The notes beneath the pieces are model-generated. The model ran no database searches and was not told where the DNA came from. It saw only the letters and a program-made list of their open reading frames with translations. From Opitutia bacterium Tous-C1TDCM (lineage in GTDB: Bacteria > Verrucomicrobiota > Verrucomicrobiia > Opitutales > Opitutaceae), in NCBI GenBank assembly GCA_002288455.1, contig NEUS01000038.1, forward strand, positions 1 to 33,634: a DNA stretch of 33,634 nt. Direction: 5' to 3'. Below, in pieces: positions 18,783 through 27,474 of the stretch. A program made the position numbers and the translations under genes. Position 1 is the first letter of the stretch. Each line of letters begins with the position of its first letter.

Positions 18783-21700
18783 ATGACCTCCTCCAGCTCC
18801 CGATTGAATCGGAGCGCAGTCCGACTGGCTGCCCTCTCCGCGCTCGCGCTCGGCCTCCTCCCGGCGGCCACGCTCGCCCAGCTTGCGCCGGCGCCCGCCC
18901 CGGCCCCGAGCACCACCCCGGATCAGAAAAAGCCGACCCCCGTGCCGGTGACGGCGTCCGCCCCGGCCTCGCCGGCCGCCGGCGAGATCCCGCTGCAGCT
19001 CTCGCCCTTCGAGGTGATCGCCGAAAACAATGGCTACTTCTCCTCCAACACGATGTCGGGCACCCGCCTCAACTCGAAGATCGAGGACCTCGGCCAGTCC
19101 ATCACCGTCATGACGAAGGAGCAGATGGCCGACTTCGCGATGCTCGATATCAACGATGTGTTCGATCACCTCGCGAGCACCGAGGGCACCAATTCGTTCT
19201 CCGCCTTCGAGCTCGATCGCACCGGCGCCGTGACCGACAACGTCAGCCTCGACCCGAACAACGCCAACCGCGTCCGCGGCATCGGCTCCGCCAACATCGC
19301 CTTCAACAACATCGCGATGTCCGGCCGCGTGGCGGTCGACCCGCTCTGGATGGATTCCCTCGAGCTCAGCCGCGGCCCCAACGCCAACATCTTCGGCCTG
19401 GGCAATTCCTCCGGCACCGTGAACCAGGTGCCGTCGACCGCGAACCTGACGCGCGATTTCACCAAACTCGAGTTCCGCGCCGACAGCTACGGCGGCTGGC
19501 GCACGTCCCTCGACGTGAACCGCATGCTCCTGAAGAACAAATTGGCGCTGCGCGCGAGCTATGCGAACCAGCACACGGCCTTCGTGCGCAAACCGTCCGG
19601 CGAGGATGCGCGCCGCCTGAGCCTCCAGGCCAAGGTCCGGCCCTTCCAGAACACGACGGTGGCGGTCTCGTGGTACAACTTCCGCAACGCGTCCGTGCGC
19701 CCGAACTTCACCACGCCGCGCGATTACATCTCGAGCTGGATCGCCGCCGGCCGCCCGGGCTGGAACCCCGTCACGCGCCTCATGACCCTCAACGGCGCCA
19801 GCTTCGGCCAGGGCCCGGGTGGTACCTTGCTCGCCGGCTCAACCACCCCGATCACCACGCTGCCCACCTATTTCGCGGGCAACGACAACCGCGCGGTCTT
19901 CCGCATCGGCGCACCGGGCGAGACGCCCTACTACTCGGCCCCGTCCAACAACACCAACGCCACCTCGCCGCTGCTCAACGTCACCAACACGGTCCGCTTC
20001 GTGCAGACCGCGCCGGTCAACGCCTACGGCGCCGCGCAGCCGCTCTTCGCCTCGAACGCCGCCATCGGGGACAAATCCCTCTACGACTGGGAAGAGATCA
20101 ACCTCAACGGCTCGGGCAAACAGTGGGACGACGTCGACACGTTCATGGCCCAGCTCGACCAGATCTTCCTCAACACCCAGCGGCACACGCTCGCCGCGCA
20201 GGCCACCTTCGTGCGCGAGGACGCCAAGCGCCTCCAGAATCTCCCGATGGGCCCCGCCAGCGTGAACAGCACCGTCGGCCAGCTCATGGCCGATCCCAAT
20301 ATCGTGAACCTCGACGGTTCGCCCAATCCCTACTACGGCCGCCCGTACCTCAAGACGACGGAGCCGTTCTACCGCGAACAACCGCTCGAGTGGACCACGG
20401 TCCGCAGCCAGCTCGCCTATCGCCTGAACATGACGCGGAACGAAGGCTGGACCAAGTGGCTCGGCACCCAGCAGCTCCTCGGGTATCACGAATACAAGGA
20501 CCAGCAAAACCGCCAGTACGCCTACCGCCACACGCCCACGAACCAGAGCATCCCGTGGATCAAGGCACTGTACGATTCCGGTATTCCGATCGCCAGCCGC
20601 ACCACCTCGGGCACGCGCTACCCGATCGCCCCGGGCAACGTCGGCCGCATGTACGAACAGTACTATGTCGGCAGCACGCCGGGCGGCCCCGTCCAATACG
20701 CTCCCAGCAATTTCCCCGAGGGCGTCACCCTGCCCTTGGTTTGGGGCAACACGGGCGCCTGGCGCAAAGACCGGACCGCGGTGGAGTTCACGCCCAGCCC
20801 CGACGGCGGCGGCGGGCAGGCCTCGCGCCAACTCATCATCAAGACTTTCGGCGGCGTGCTCCAAAGCACGTTCCTCGACGGCCGGCTCGTCGCGACCGCC
20901 GGTCTGCGCCAGGACAAAGTGTTCTCGCGCAACGCGCCATTCGCCACCCTGACGCCGGACCTTCGCGCCTACGACTACGGCCTCTCCGACCAGTGGCTGC
21001 CCACCTGGCTCAAGGCGCAGGGCAAGACCAAGACCTCGTCCGCCGTGGTCCGTCCGTTCCGCGATCTGCGTTTCCTGACCTCGCAGGCCAACTCCGGCAG
21101 CGTCGCGCGCCGTTTTCTGGCCGAAGCCGCGAGCAGCCTCAGCTTCACCTACAACCGTTCCGACAACTTCATCCCGCAGGGACCCGCCGTCGATCTGTTC
21201 CTCCGCCCGCTCCCGAACCAGACGGGCAAGACCGTCGACAAGGGTCTTTGGGTCTCGTTGTTCGACGGCAAAATCTCGCTCCGCTACAACCGCTACCAGA
21301 CCGACCAGATCAACATCCGCAACGGCGACATCGCCACCATCGCCCAGCGCGTGCTGCGCGCCGACGGCCTCAACGCCCGCGACGCCTGGAACCTCCAGGA
21401 TCGCGCCACCGAGTGGATCACCGAGCTCAATCCCTCGTTCACCGCCGCGCAGATCAAGACGGCCGTTGCGCGGACCATGGGCCTGCCCGAGGCCACGATC
21501 GACGCGCTCGAATCCAACATCGCCGCCGGCACGTTGTCCGCAACGCAGGACTATGTTTCCAAGGGCCAGGAGCTCGAAATCAACGTCAACCCCGTGCGCG
21601 CCTGGACCATCAGCGGATCCGTCACCCAGACCGAGGCCGTCAATAAAAACGCCGGCAGCACGATCTCCGACTGGATCGCGTTGCGCATGCCGGTCTGGAC

Positions 21701-22313
21701 CACCGTCGAGGATCCGCGCTTCAACCGCTCGTCCCCGGGCGGCGCCAACCTGCCGGTCGGAGCCAACGGCAATTTGCTCTGGCGCAATATTCTCGGCGCG
21801 GCCTTCACCACCGCCAACTACAACGCCACCAATTCCGCCGCGACCAACTACACCACGTTCGTCGAAGGCCCGCTCGCGGTGTACCGCCAGCTCGAAGGCC
21901 GGCCGCGCCCGCAGATCCGCAAGTACGCGTTCAAAATGAGCACGCGCTACCAGCTCTCCGGCATGACCGACCACCGCATCCTGAAGAACTTCAACGTCGG
22001 CGGCTCGCTGCGCTGGCAGGACAAGGGCGCGATCGGCTTCTTCGGCGTGCAGTCGCTGCCCGCCACCATCACCGCGCTCAATCCGGACCGCCCGATCTAC
22101 TCCAAGTCCGAGGCCTTCGTGGATCTTTTCGTCGGCTACAACACCCGGCTCTTCCGCGACAAGGTCCGCGCCCGCGTCCAGCTCAACGTCAAAAACGTGC
22201 AGGAGCCCGGCGGCGGCCTGCAGGTCACGCAGGCGTTCCCCGACGGCACCCCGCTCGCGTACCGGATCGTCGACCCGCGACAGTTTATCCTGTCGGTGTC
22301 GTTCGATCTCTGA
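18783..22313 (+). CDS. TonB-dependent outer-membrane receptor (Opitutaceae-type)
   Basis: 1176 residues from the ATG at 18783; an in-frame ATG 57 nt earlier adds no signal character. The signal peptide (RLAALSALALGLLPAATLAQ) is followed by a Pro/Ala linker, then LQLSPFEVIAENNGYFSSNT and MSGTRLNSKIEDLGQSITVM. That SPFEV/SGTRLN opening is characteristic of the large TonB receptors of Verrucomicrobia. The plug continues with LELSRGPNANIFGLGNSSGT (PNANIFG). The rest is a beta-barrel of alternating aromatic strands ending RQFILSVSFDL. There is no STN signalling domain, so it is not an obvious FecA-type partner for the FecR protein. The substrate is unknown, probably an oligosaccharide or chelated metal. 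The 245-nt divergent region upstream must hold its promoter, but no clear -35/-10 pair was found. Confidence 0.93.
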   Translation: MTSSSSRLNRSAVRLAALSALALGLLPAATLAQLAPAPAPAPSTTPDQKKPTPVPVTASAPASPAAGEIPLQLSPFEVIAENNGYFSSNTMSGTRLNSKIEDLGQSITVMTKEQMADFAMLDINDVFDHLASTEGTNSFSAFELDRTGAVTDNVSLDPNNANRVRGIGSANIAFNNIAMSGRVAVDPLWMDSLELSRGPNANIFGLGNSSGTVNQVPSTANLTRDFTKLEFRADSYGGWRTSLDVNRMLLKNKLALRASYANQHTAFVRKPSGEDARRLSLQAKVRPFQNTTVAVSWYNFRNASVRPNFTTPRDYISSWIAAGRPGWNPVTRLMTLNGASFGQGPGGTLLAGSTTPITTLPTYFAGNDNRAVFRIGAPGETPYYSAPSNNTNATSPLLNVTNTVRFVQTAPVNAYGAAQPLFASNAAIGDKSLYDWEEINLNGSGKQWDDVDTFMAQLDQIFLNTQRHTLAAQATFVREDAKRLQNLPMGPASVNSTVGQLMADPNIVNLDGSPNPYYGRPYLKTTEPFYREQPLEWTTVRSQLAYRLNMTRNEGWTKWLGTQQLLGYHEYKDQQNRQYAYRHTPTNQSIPWIKALYDSGIPIASRTTSGTRYPIAPGNVGRMYEQYYVGSTPGGPVQYAPSNFPEGVTLPLVWGNTGAWRKDRTAVEFTPSPDGGGGQASRQLIIKTFGGVLQSTFLDGRLVATAGLRQDKVFSRNAPFATLTPDLRAYDYGLSDQWLPTWLKAQGKTKTSSAVVRPFRDLRFLTSQANSGSVARRFLAEAASSLSFTYNRSDNFIPQGPAVDLFLRPLPNQTGKTVDKGLWVSLFDGKISLRYNRYQTDQINIRNGDIATIAQRVLRADGLNARDAWNLQDRATEWITELNPSFTAAQIKTAVARTMGLPEATIDALESNIAAGTLSATQDYVSKGQELEINVNPVRAWTISGSVTQTEAVNKNAGSTISDWIALRMPVWTTVEDPRFNRSSPGGANLPVGANGNLLWRNILGAAFTTANYNATNSAATNYTTFVEGPLAVYRQLEGRPRPQIRKYAFKMSTRYQLSGMTDHRILKNFNVGGSLRWQDKGAIGFFGVQSLPATITALNPDRPIYSKSEAFVDLFVGYNTRLFRDKVRARVQLNVKNVQEPGGGLQVTQAFPDGTPLAYRIVDPRQFILSVSFDL

Positions 22314-22337
22314 CGCCGCCCCGCGCCGAGACTTCCG

Positions 22338-22365
22338 CCGCCGCTCCCCGGAGCGGCGGTTTTTT
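22338..22365 (+). terminator. Rho-independent terminator of the TonB receptor gene
   Basis: CCGCCGCTC at 22338-22346 pairs with GAGCGGCGG at 22351-22359 (9 bp plus a possible tenth pair, tetraloop), followed immediately by six T (22360-22365). It is 24 nt after the stop codon. Confidence 0.92.
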
Positions 22366-22483
22366 GTGCCGCACCCGCCCTTTGCTCCGCGTTGCCGCAC
22401 CGCCGATCGGCCGTACCGCGGCAAACAGCTTGCCCGGTTCCGGCGCCGCCGGTTCGTTGATTCCCAACGATGAACCCAAACTC

Positions 22484-22799
22484 CGCAGTTCAGTTTTCAC
22501 CACGAAGGCACAGAGCGCCCAGAGCAAAGGAGCCGGAGGCAACGGTGGCTCGAACGGCGGATTCACCCCTGAGCCGGGATCATTCAGTTGAGAGTTGAAA
22601 GTTGAGGGTTGAGAGATCGATCCGCCGAGCCACGGAAAACACCGCCGAAGCCAGCAGCCTGACGAACCGAACGGTTTTGCTCTCAACTCTCAGCCAAGCT
22701 CTCTCAACTGCATGAGTTCGGCTCAGGTGAACCCAATTCCCTATGTTCTAGGCCGCTTGGTCTCTGTGTCCTCCCTGTCTGCTCCGTGGTTCAACTGCG
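22484..22799. repeat. ~316-bp intergenic segment with nested imperfect inverted repeats (MITE-like or hairpin spacer)
   Basis: This fills most of the 495-nt gap between the TonB receptor and the next gene; no gene was found. Outer arms: CGCAGTT (22484-22490) and AACTGCG (22793-22799). Just inside, CACCACGAAGGCACAGAG (22498-22515) faces the reverse complement of AACCACGGAG and GACACAGAG (22763-22795). Inner arms: CAGTTGAGAG (22585-22594) and CTCTCAACTG (22701-22710), a perfect 10-bp match. The inner arms belong to heptad clusters AGTTGAG/AGTTGAA/AGTTGAG/GGTTGAG (22586-22613) and TCTCAAC/TCTCAGC (22681-22694). No target-site duplication was identified. Confidence 0.6.
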
Positions 22800-22808
22800 T
22801 TTTATAGG

Positions 22809-24731
22809 ATGAAAGCCCAGCTTCGCCCCGCTCCCGCTGCGCCCGCCTCCTCCCCGGCGGTCGCGGGCTGGCGGCCCGGCTGGGTCTTCACCGTGCTGCT
22901 CGCCGCGCTGCTGTGCGCCTATTTTCCCGCGCTCCGCGGCGAACTGCTCTGGGACGACGCCGGCCACGTCACCCGGCCGGACCTGCAATCGTGGTCGGGC
23001 CTCGCCCGCATCTGGTTCGAACTCGGCGCCACCCAGCAATATTATCCGCTGCTGCATTCGGCCTTCTGGCTGGAGCATCGGCTCTGGGGCGACGCCGTCT
23101 TCGGTTACCATTTCATCAACGTCGCGTGGCACGCCCTCGCCGCGGTGCTGTTCATCGCGCTGCTCCGGCGGCTCGCGGTGCCGGGCGCGCTGCTCGCCGG
23201 CTGCGTGTTCGCGTTGCATCCGGTCGGCGTCGAATCCGTCGCCTGGATTTCCGAACAGAAGAACACGCTCTCCGCCGTCTTCTATCTCGCCGCCGCCCTC
23301 GCCTGGTTGCGCTTCGAGGAAAAACGCACCCCGGCCGCCTACGCGGTCGCGTCGCTGTGGTTCGTCGCCGCCCTGCTGACCAAAACCGTCACCGCGACGC
23401 TGCCGCCCGCGTTGCTGGTCCTCGCGTGGTGGCGGCGCGGCCGGATCGCGTGGCGCACCGATACCTTGCCCCTGCTGCCGTGGCTCGTGCTCGGCGTCGG
23501 CGCCGGCCTCGGCACCGCGTGGCTCGAGACCAATCAGATCGGCGCGGCCGGGAGCGACTTCGCCCTCGGCCCTCTCGAGCGCACGCTGCTCGCGGGCCGC
23601 GTCGTCTGGTTCTATCTCGGCAAACTGGTTTGGCCGGCGGACCTGGCGTTCTTCTATCCGCGGTGGACGATCGACGCCGGCGTCGCCTGGCAATGGCTGT
23701 TCCCCGCCGCGGTTGTGGTCGTGCTTGCCGCGGCCTTCGGGTGGCGCCGGCGCGACCGCGGGCCCCTCGCCGCCGCGCTGCTCTTCGGCGGCACCCTCGT
23801 GCCGGTGCTCGGCTTCGTGAACGTCTACCCCTTCGTCTTTTCCTACGTCGCCGACCACTTCCAATACCTCGCCAGCCTCGCCGCGATCGCGTTTTTCTCC
23901 GCCACGGCCACCCGCGGCTTCGCCCGGCTCGCTTGGCCGCGCGGCGCCGGCCCCGCGCTCGCGACCGCCGTTTTGCTGACCCTCGGTACGCTCACGTGGC
24001 GGCAAAGCGGCCACTACCGCGACGTCTTCGCCCTCTACCGCGCGACGCTCGAACGCAGTCCGGACAGCTGGGTGGCGCACCTCAATCTCGGCGCGGCGCT
24101 CGACGACACGGGCCGCCCGGCCGAGGCCTTGCCGCATCTGCAACGCGCGCTCGAACTCAAACCCGATCATCCGGAAACGCTCAACAGTCTCGGCAACGTG
24201 CTCAACCGGCTCGGCCGCCCCGCCGAAGCCCGCCCGCTGCTCGAGCGCGCCGTGCAACGGCAACCCCGCTTCGCCTCCGCGCACAACACGCTCGGCGTTT
24301 CGCTGATGGCGCTCGGCCATGCCGAAGCGGGCCTCGCGGCCTTCCGCCGCGCGCTCGAACTCGCGCCCGGCCTCGCGCTCGCGCAGGTCAATCTGGGCTG
24401 GGCGCTGGCCAACTCCGGCCGCCGCGCCGAAGGCCTTGCGCAATTGGAGGCCGTAAACCGCGCCCGGCCCGATCTCGCCGACGCGGCCTTGAAGCTCGGC
24501 TTGATCCACGCCCTCGACCGCGACTTCGCCGCGGCGGAGCGACCCGTGCGGCGCGCGGTCGCATTGCAACCCGAGCGGCCGGACCTGCGGCACATCCTCG
24601 GCACGATCTTGCTGGAACTCGGCCGCCCCGGCGCCGCCGCGACGGAATTCGAGACCGCGCTGGACCTGGATCCGGCGCACCGCGACGCCCGCCAAGGCCT
24701 CGACCAAGCCCGCCGCCAACTCGGCCGCTGA
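22809..24731 (+). CDS. TMTC-like polytopic membrane protein with C-terminal TPR repeats
   Basis: 640 residues. The N-terminal ~400 residues hold about ten hydrophobic segments, beginning WVFTVLLAALLCAYFPAL, followed by an ELLWDD acidic motif in the first external loop and FALHPVGVESVAWISEQKNT. These are landmarks of the TMTC/C-type glycosyltransferase fold, in which an Asp pair after TM1 is catalytic. Residues about 415-635 form roughly six TPR units (WVAHLNLGAALDDTGRPAEA, LNSLGNVLNRLGRPAEARPL, and so on). Eukaryotic TMTC1-4 transfer mannose to proteins from dolichol carriers. Bacterial relatives are common in Verrucomicrobia and largely uncharacterised, so glycosyl transfer is an inference. 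The start ATG at 22809 has no good Shine-Dalgarno sequence. No partner gene is adjacent. Confidence 0.85.
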   Translation: MKAQLRPAPAAPASSPAVAGWRPGWVFTVLLAALLCAYFPALRGELLWDDAGHVTRPDLQSWSGLARIWFELGATQQYYPLLHSAFWLEHRLWGDAVFGYHFINVAWHALAAVLFIALLRRLAVPGALLAGCVFALHPVGVESVAWISEQKNTLSAVFYLAAALAWLRFEEKRTPAAYAVASLWFVAALLTKTVTATLPPALLVLAWWRRGRIAWRTDTLPLLPWLVLGVGAGLGTAWLETNQIGAAGSDFALGPLERTLLAGRVVWFYLGKLVWPADLAFFYPRWTIDAGVAWQWLFPAAVVVVLAAAFGWRRRDRGPLAAALLFGGTLVPVLGFVNVYPFVFSYVADHFQYLASLAAIAFFSATATRGFARLAWPRGAGPALATAVLLTLGTLTWRQSGHYRDVFALYRATLERSPDSWVAHLNLGAALDDTGRPAEALPHLQRALELKPDHPETLNSLGNVLNRLGRPAEARPLLERAVQRQPRFASAHNTLGVSLMALGHAEAGLAAFRRALELAPGLALAQVNLGWALANSGRRAEGLAQLEAVNRARPDLADAALKLGLIHALDRDFAAAERPVRRAVALQPERPDLRHILGTILLELGRPGAAATEFETALDLDPAHRDARQGLDQARRQLGR

Positions 24732-24745
24732 TCTGCCCTACGTCC

Positions 24746-24785
24746 GGCTCGCCGAGCCAAATCCGCATCTGCTGGCTCGCCGAGC
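24746..24785. repeat. 12-nt direct repeat, each copy self-complementary
   Basis: GGCTCGCCGAGC occurs at 24746-24757 and 24774-24785, between the TMTC-like gene and tRNA-Ser. The first copy extends to a GGCTC/GAGCC hairpin and the second to CTGCT/AGCAG. Either could help end transcription of the convergent units, but no T-run follows. Confidence 0.45.
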
Positions 24786-24806
24786 AGAAGCCCGTCAGGG
24801 CGAAGG

Positions 24807-24897
<91 letters not shown>

Positions 24898-25024
24898 GGT
24901 GCAGGACGCAAAAACGTAGGTCCCCGAAATCAAAACGGAAGCCGAAAATCGCGTCGCGCCCCGGTCACCGAATCGCCGTTGTCCCATTTTCCTTCCATAT
25001 CCCGCCGCGGCCGTGGTCCCGGCG

Positions 25025-25450
25025 TCAGAGGTTGTCGTCCTGCCCCGCGTGGCCCGTGCCGCCGTTGGCCGGCAGATGCTGCGGCAGGAAAACGTAGTAG
25101 TTCATCAGCCACCAGCTGCGCGACGAACGGTACAGCAGCGCCGGCACCACGATCGAGCCGACGCCCGCGATCACGATCGCCGGCGTGACGCCGATCACTT
25201 TTTGCCACGCGAGCAGCATCACCGGCACGAGGAACACGACGATCGTCACGCCGTAGTTCAGCGACATCGAGCCGAGGAAAAAACCCTCGTCGTTCTTGCG
25301 CTCGAACTTCAGGCCGCAATCGCGGCACTCCGCGTTGAGCAGGAAGAGCGAGCCGGCTTTGAACAGGGTGCGCGCGCCGCAGTTGGGACAACGGTTGCTC
25401 AGGCCGCGGGCGACAATCTGGCCGCGGGTCACGGTAAAGGGAGAGGACAC
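25025..25450 (-). CDS. DUF983 family membrane protein with CPxCG zinc-ribbon-like motif
   Basis: 141 residues if it begins at the GTG at 25450; no ATG lies between this point and the conserved CPNCG motif, so an alternative start is required. The upstream open frame is a shadow of tsf. Two Cys pairs (CPNCG 21-25, CRDCG 42-46) probably bind zinc or form a rubredoxin-like knuckle. Two membrane helices follow (about 65-85, YGVTIVVFLVPVMLLAW; 88-107, VTPAIVIAGVGSIVVPALLY), then NYYVFLP and a polar tail. DUF983 proteins are widespread and uncharacterised. It lies beyond the tsf terminator and probably has its own promoter. Confidence 0.85.
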   Translation of the reverse strand: MSSPFTVTRGQIVARGLSNRCPNCGARTLFKAGSLFLLNAECRDCGLKFERKNDEGFFLGSMSLNYGVTIVVFLVPVMLLAWQKVIGVTPAIVIAGVGSIVVPALLYRSSRSWWLMNYYVFLPQHLPANGGTGHAGQDDNL

Positions 25451-25523
25451 GGTGCAGTGGATTCCGTCCGCCGCGGAAACGCGAGGCCGGCGCCGTCGAA
25501 ACAAGCGGAACCCGGCCCCGCGG

Positions 25524-25559
25524 GAAAAGAAAAAGGCGCGCCGCACATGCGGCGCGCCT
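25524..25559 (-). terminator. Rho-independent terminator of rpsB-tsf
   Basis: AGGCGCGCCGCA (25534-25545) and TGCGGCGCGCCT (25548-25559) are perfect complements (12 bp). Read on the minus strand the stem is followed by TTTTCTTTTC (from 25533 downward). It lies 25 nt after the tsf stop codon. Confidence 0.92.
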
Positions 25560-25584
25560 GGGAAAGTACGGCGACCGACCCGGC

Positions 25585-26178
25585 TCAGGAGCCGAGCTGA
25601 TAGCGGATGAAACGGCGGATCTGGATATTCTCGCCGGTCTTCGCGATGCGCTCCGTGAGCATTTCCTTCACGGTCTTCTCGGGCAGCTTCACGAAGGGCT
25701 GGTCCACGAGGCACACCGTCGAATAGTACTTCTCGACTTTGCCCTCGACGATCTTCTGGACGGCCGCCGGCGGCTTGCCGACGACTTGGGCGGCGGCGAT
25801 GTCGCGCTCCTTCTGGAGATCGGCTTCCGGCACTTCCTCGCGGTTGACGTAGGACGGGCTGGCGGCCGCGATCTGGAGGCAAAGGTCCTTCACGAAAGCG
25901 CGGAAGTCATCGTTGCGGGCGACGAAATCCGTCTCGCAATTGACCTCGATCAGCACGCCGACTTTGCCGCCGACGTGGATGTAGCTTTCGATCAAACCTT
26001 CCTTGGTGGCGCGTTCCGCTTTCTTGGCGGCCGAAGCGGCGCCCTTCTTGCGGAGAATCGTGATGGCTTCCTCGACGTTGCCGTTGGCCTCGGTGAGGGC
26101 CTTCTTGCAGTCGAGCAGGCCGGCGCCGGTCTTCTCGCGAAGATCGGCCACCGCTTGCGCGGAAATAGGTGTGCTCAT
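25585..26178 (-). CDS. tsf: Translation elongation factor Ts (short form)
   Basis: 197 residues. EF-Ts exchanges GDP for GTP on EF-Tu. The N-terminal UBA-like domain is canonical (VADLREKTGAGLLDCKKALT, then GNVEEAITILRKKG). The core contains HVGGKVGVLIEVNCETDFVA, including the CETDFVAR signature. The end carries QPFVKLPEKTVKEMLTERIA. It is about 85 residues shorter than the E. coli protein, as in Thermus and other short-form bacteria that have a reduced second core subdomain. The ATG at 26178 follows rpsB by 33 nt and the pair ends at a strong terminator. Confidence 0.97.
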   Translation of the reverse strand: MSTPISAQAVADLREKTGAGLLDCKKALTEANGNVEEAITILRKKGAASAAKKAERATKEGLIESYIHVGGKVGVLIEVNCETDFVARNDDFRAFVKDLCLQIAAASPSYVNREEVPEADLQKERDIAAAQVVGKPPAAVQKIVEGKVEKYYSTVCLVDQPFVKLPEKTVKEMLTERIAKTGENIQIRRFIRYQLGS

Positions 26179-26211
26179 GGTTGGAAAAATACGGGTTGGA
26201 ACGCGGCCGGA

Positions 26212-27126
26212 TTATTCGGCCTTCACGGCCGGACGCTTGGCGCGGATCGGCTTCTTCTTCGCGGCGGCCGCGGCCGCGCCTTCGACATCGCCTTCGACGA
26301 CGGCGGCGACATCGGCGGGCAGCTCGACCTTGGCGAGGACGTCCTCGTCGGGCGCGGCGACCACGGAGGAAGCCGGAAGCTCGAGGCCGGCCGTCGTCCC
26401 CTTGAGGTCGGCGGCGCCGCGCTGGGCGCGGCGGGTGTCGCGGAGCGAGAGACCGTTCTGGATCGCGCCCGTGACGGCCTCGACGATGATGCGGATCGAC
26501 TTCACGGCGTCGTCGTTGCCCGGGATCGGGTGCGAGACGGTGGTCGGGTCGGAATTTGTGTCGACGAGGCCGACGCAGGGAATCCCGGCGCGGGCGCCTT
26601 CGGCGACGGCGATCTTGTGATGGTTCACGTCGACGACGAACATCGCGGAGGGCAGGCCGCCCATGTCCGAGATGCCGGCGAAATTCTTCTGCATGCGGGT
26701 CATCTCGCGCTTGATCGCGGACTCTTCCTTGCGGGGCAGCTTCGAGAGTTCGCCGCTCGTCTCCATCGCCTGGTACTTCTTGAACTTGGCGACGGACTTT
26801 TTGACGGTCTCGTAATTCGTGAGCGTGCCGCCGAGCCAGCGGTCGATACACATCGGCATGTTCACCGAAGTGGCCGCTTCGCGGACGATTTCCTTGGCCT
26901 GGCGTTTCGTGCCGACGAAGAGCACGTTGCCGCCGTTGGCGACGGTTTCCTCGAGGAAGGCGCAGGCCTTGACGAGGGCTTCATGGGTCTTGCCGAGATC
27001 GATGATCGTCACGCCTTGGCGGTGATCGAAAATGAACGGCTTCGAACGCGGGTTCCAGCGCTTGGTCTGGTGTCCGAAGTGGACGCCGGCGTCGAGGAGG
27101 TCTTTGGGAGTTACGCTGATGCTCAT
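26212..27126 (-). CDS. rpsB: 30S ribosomal protein S2 with Ala/Lys-rich C-terminal extension
   Basis: 304 residues from the ATG at 27126; codons upstream of it are not S2-like. S2 binds the back of the 30S head-body junction with bS1. Signature blocks: LLDAGVHFGHQTKRWNPRSK near the start, IDRWLGGTLTNYETV, PSAMFVVDVNHHKIAVAEGA, and PCVGLVDTNSDPTTVSHPIP. After about residue 230 comes a ~70-residue low-complexity tail rich in Ala, Val and acidic residues ending KKKPIRAKRPAVKAE, longer than in E. coli S2 (241 residues). The standard rpsB-tsf order is kept. Confidence 0.97.
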   Translation of the reverse strand: MSISVTPKDLLDAGVHFGHQTKRWNPRSKPFIFDHRQGVTIIDLGKTHEALVKACAFLEETVANGGNVLFVGTKRQAKEIVREAATSVNMPMCIDRWLGGTLTNYETVKKSVAKFKKYQAMETSGELSKLPRKEESAIKREMTRMQKNFAGISDMGGLPSAMFVVDVNHHKIAVAEGARAGIPCVGLVDTNSDPTTVSHPIPGNDDAVKSIRIIVEAVTGAIQNGLSLRDTRRAQRGAADLKGTTAGLELPASSVVAAPDEDVLAKVELPADVAAVVEGDVEGAAAAAAKKKPIRAKRPAVKAE

Positions 27127-27269
27127 GTGATCTGATGTATCTGGCGACACACAGGTCGGCCGATGGGCCGCCTTGCGATCGATGGATGACGGTTGGTTGT
27201 TTTTGTTTTTGGTTTCCGACGAAAGAGTCGGCCAACACACCGGTCGCGCGCGGCGCTGGCAAGAGCGAA

Positions 27270-27298
27270 TTCCGCGGCGAAAAACGAAATCCGCGGAA
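27270..27298. promoter_or_regulatory. 8-bp inverted repeat upstream of rpsB
   Basis: TTCCGCGG (27270-27277) and CCGCGGAA (27291-27298) are perfect complements with a 13-nt A-rich spacer, 144 nt ahead of the rpsB start and just before the tRNA-Asp promoter. It could be an operator, or part of an rpsB leader if transcription begins further out. Function is inferred from position only. Confidence 0.35.
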
Positions 27299-27315
27299 GA
27301 TTGCCAAAACCACAC

Positions 27316-27343
27316 TTGACTTGCCCATCTCGGTTTTTACGGT
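27316..27343 (+). promoter_or_regulatory. Candidate sigma-70-type promoter of tRNA-Asp
   Basis: TTGACT (27316-27321; 5 of 6 to the -35 consensus) is followed after 16 nt by TACGGT (27338-27343; 3 of 6). The tRNA begins 21 nt after the -10 box. Spacing and distance fit; the -10 match is weak. Confidence 0.5.
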
Positions 27344-27364
27344 CCGACCTCTTTCCCGTCTCAC

Positions 27365-27441
27365 GGGGTGGTAGCTCAGTTGGTTAGAGCGTCTGCCTGT
27401 CACGCAGAAGGTCGCGGGTTCGAGTCCCGTCCATCCCGCCA
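27365..27441 (+). tRNA. tRNA-Asp (anticodon GTC)
   Basis: The acceptor GGGGTGG (27365-27371) pairs with CCATCCC (27431-27437; one G-U), the discriminator is G and CCA is encoded (27439-27441). The anticodon arm TCTGC-CTGTCAC-GCAGA gives GTC. The T-arm is GCGGGTTCGAGTCCCGT. Its 3' end is probably the integration site of the adjacent element. Confidence 0.98.
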
Positions 27442-27474
27442 TTTCTCTCCTCTGAGAGAGTGGCCCCCCGACAG

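Noticed and set aside
18783..22313. TonB receptor as the outer-membrane signalling partner of the FecR/sigma pair
   Set aside because: No STN domain is visible between the signal peptide and the plug, and the genes are 7.5 kb apart in separate units.
24930..25391. 153-residue minus-strand frame covering the DUF983 gene in another frame
   Set aside because: Arg-rich shadow; the overlapping frame has the Cys pairs and membrane helices of DUF983.
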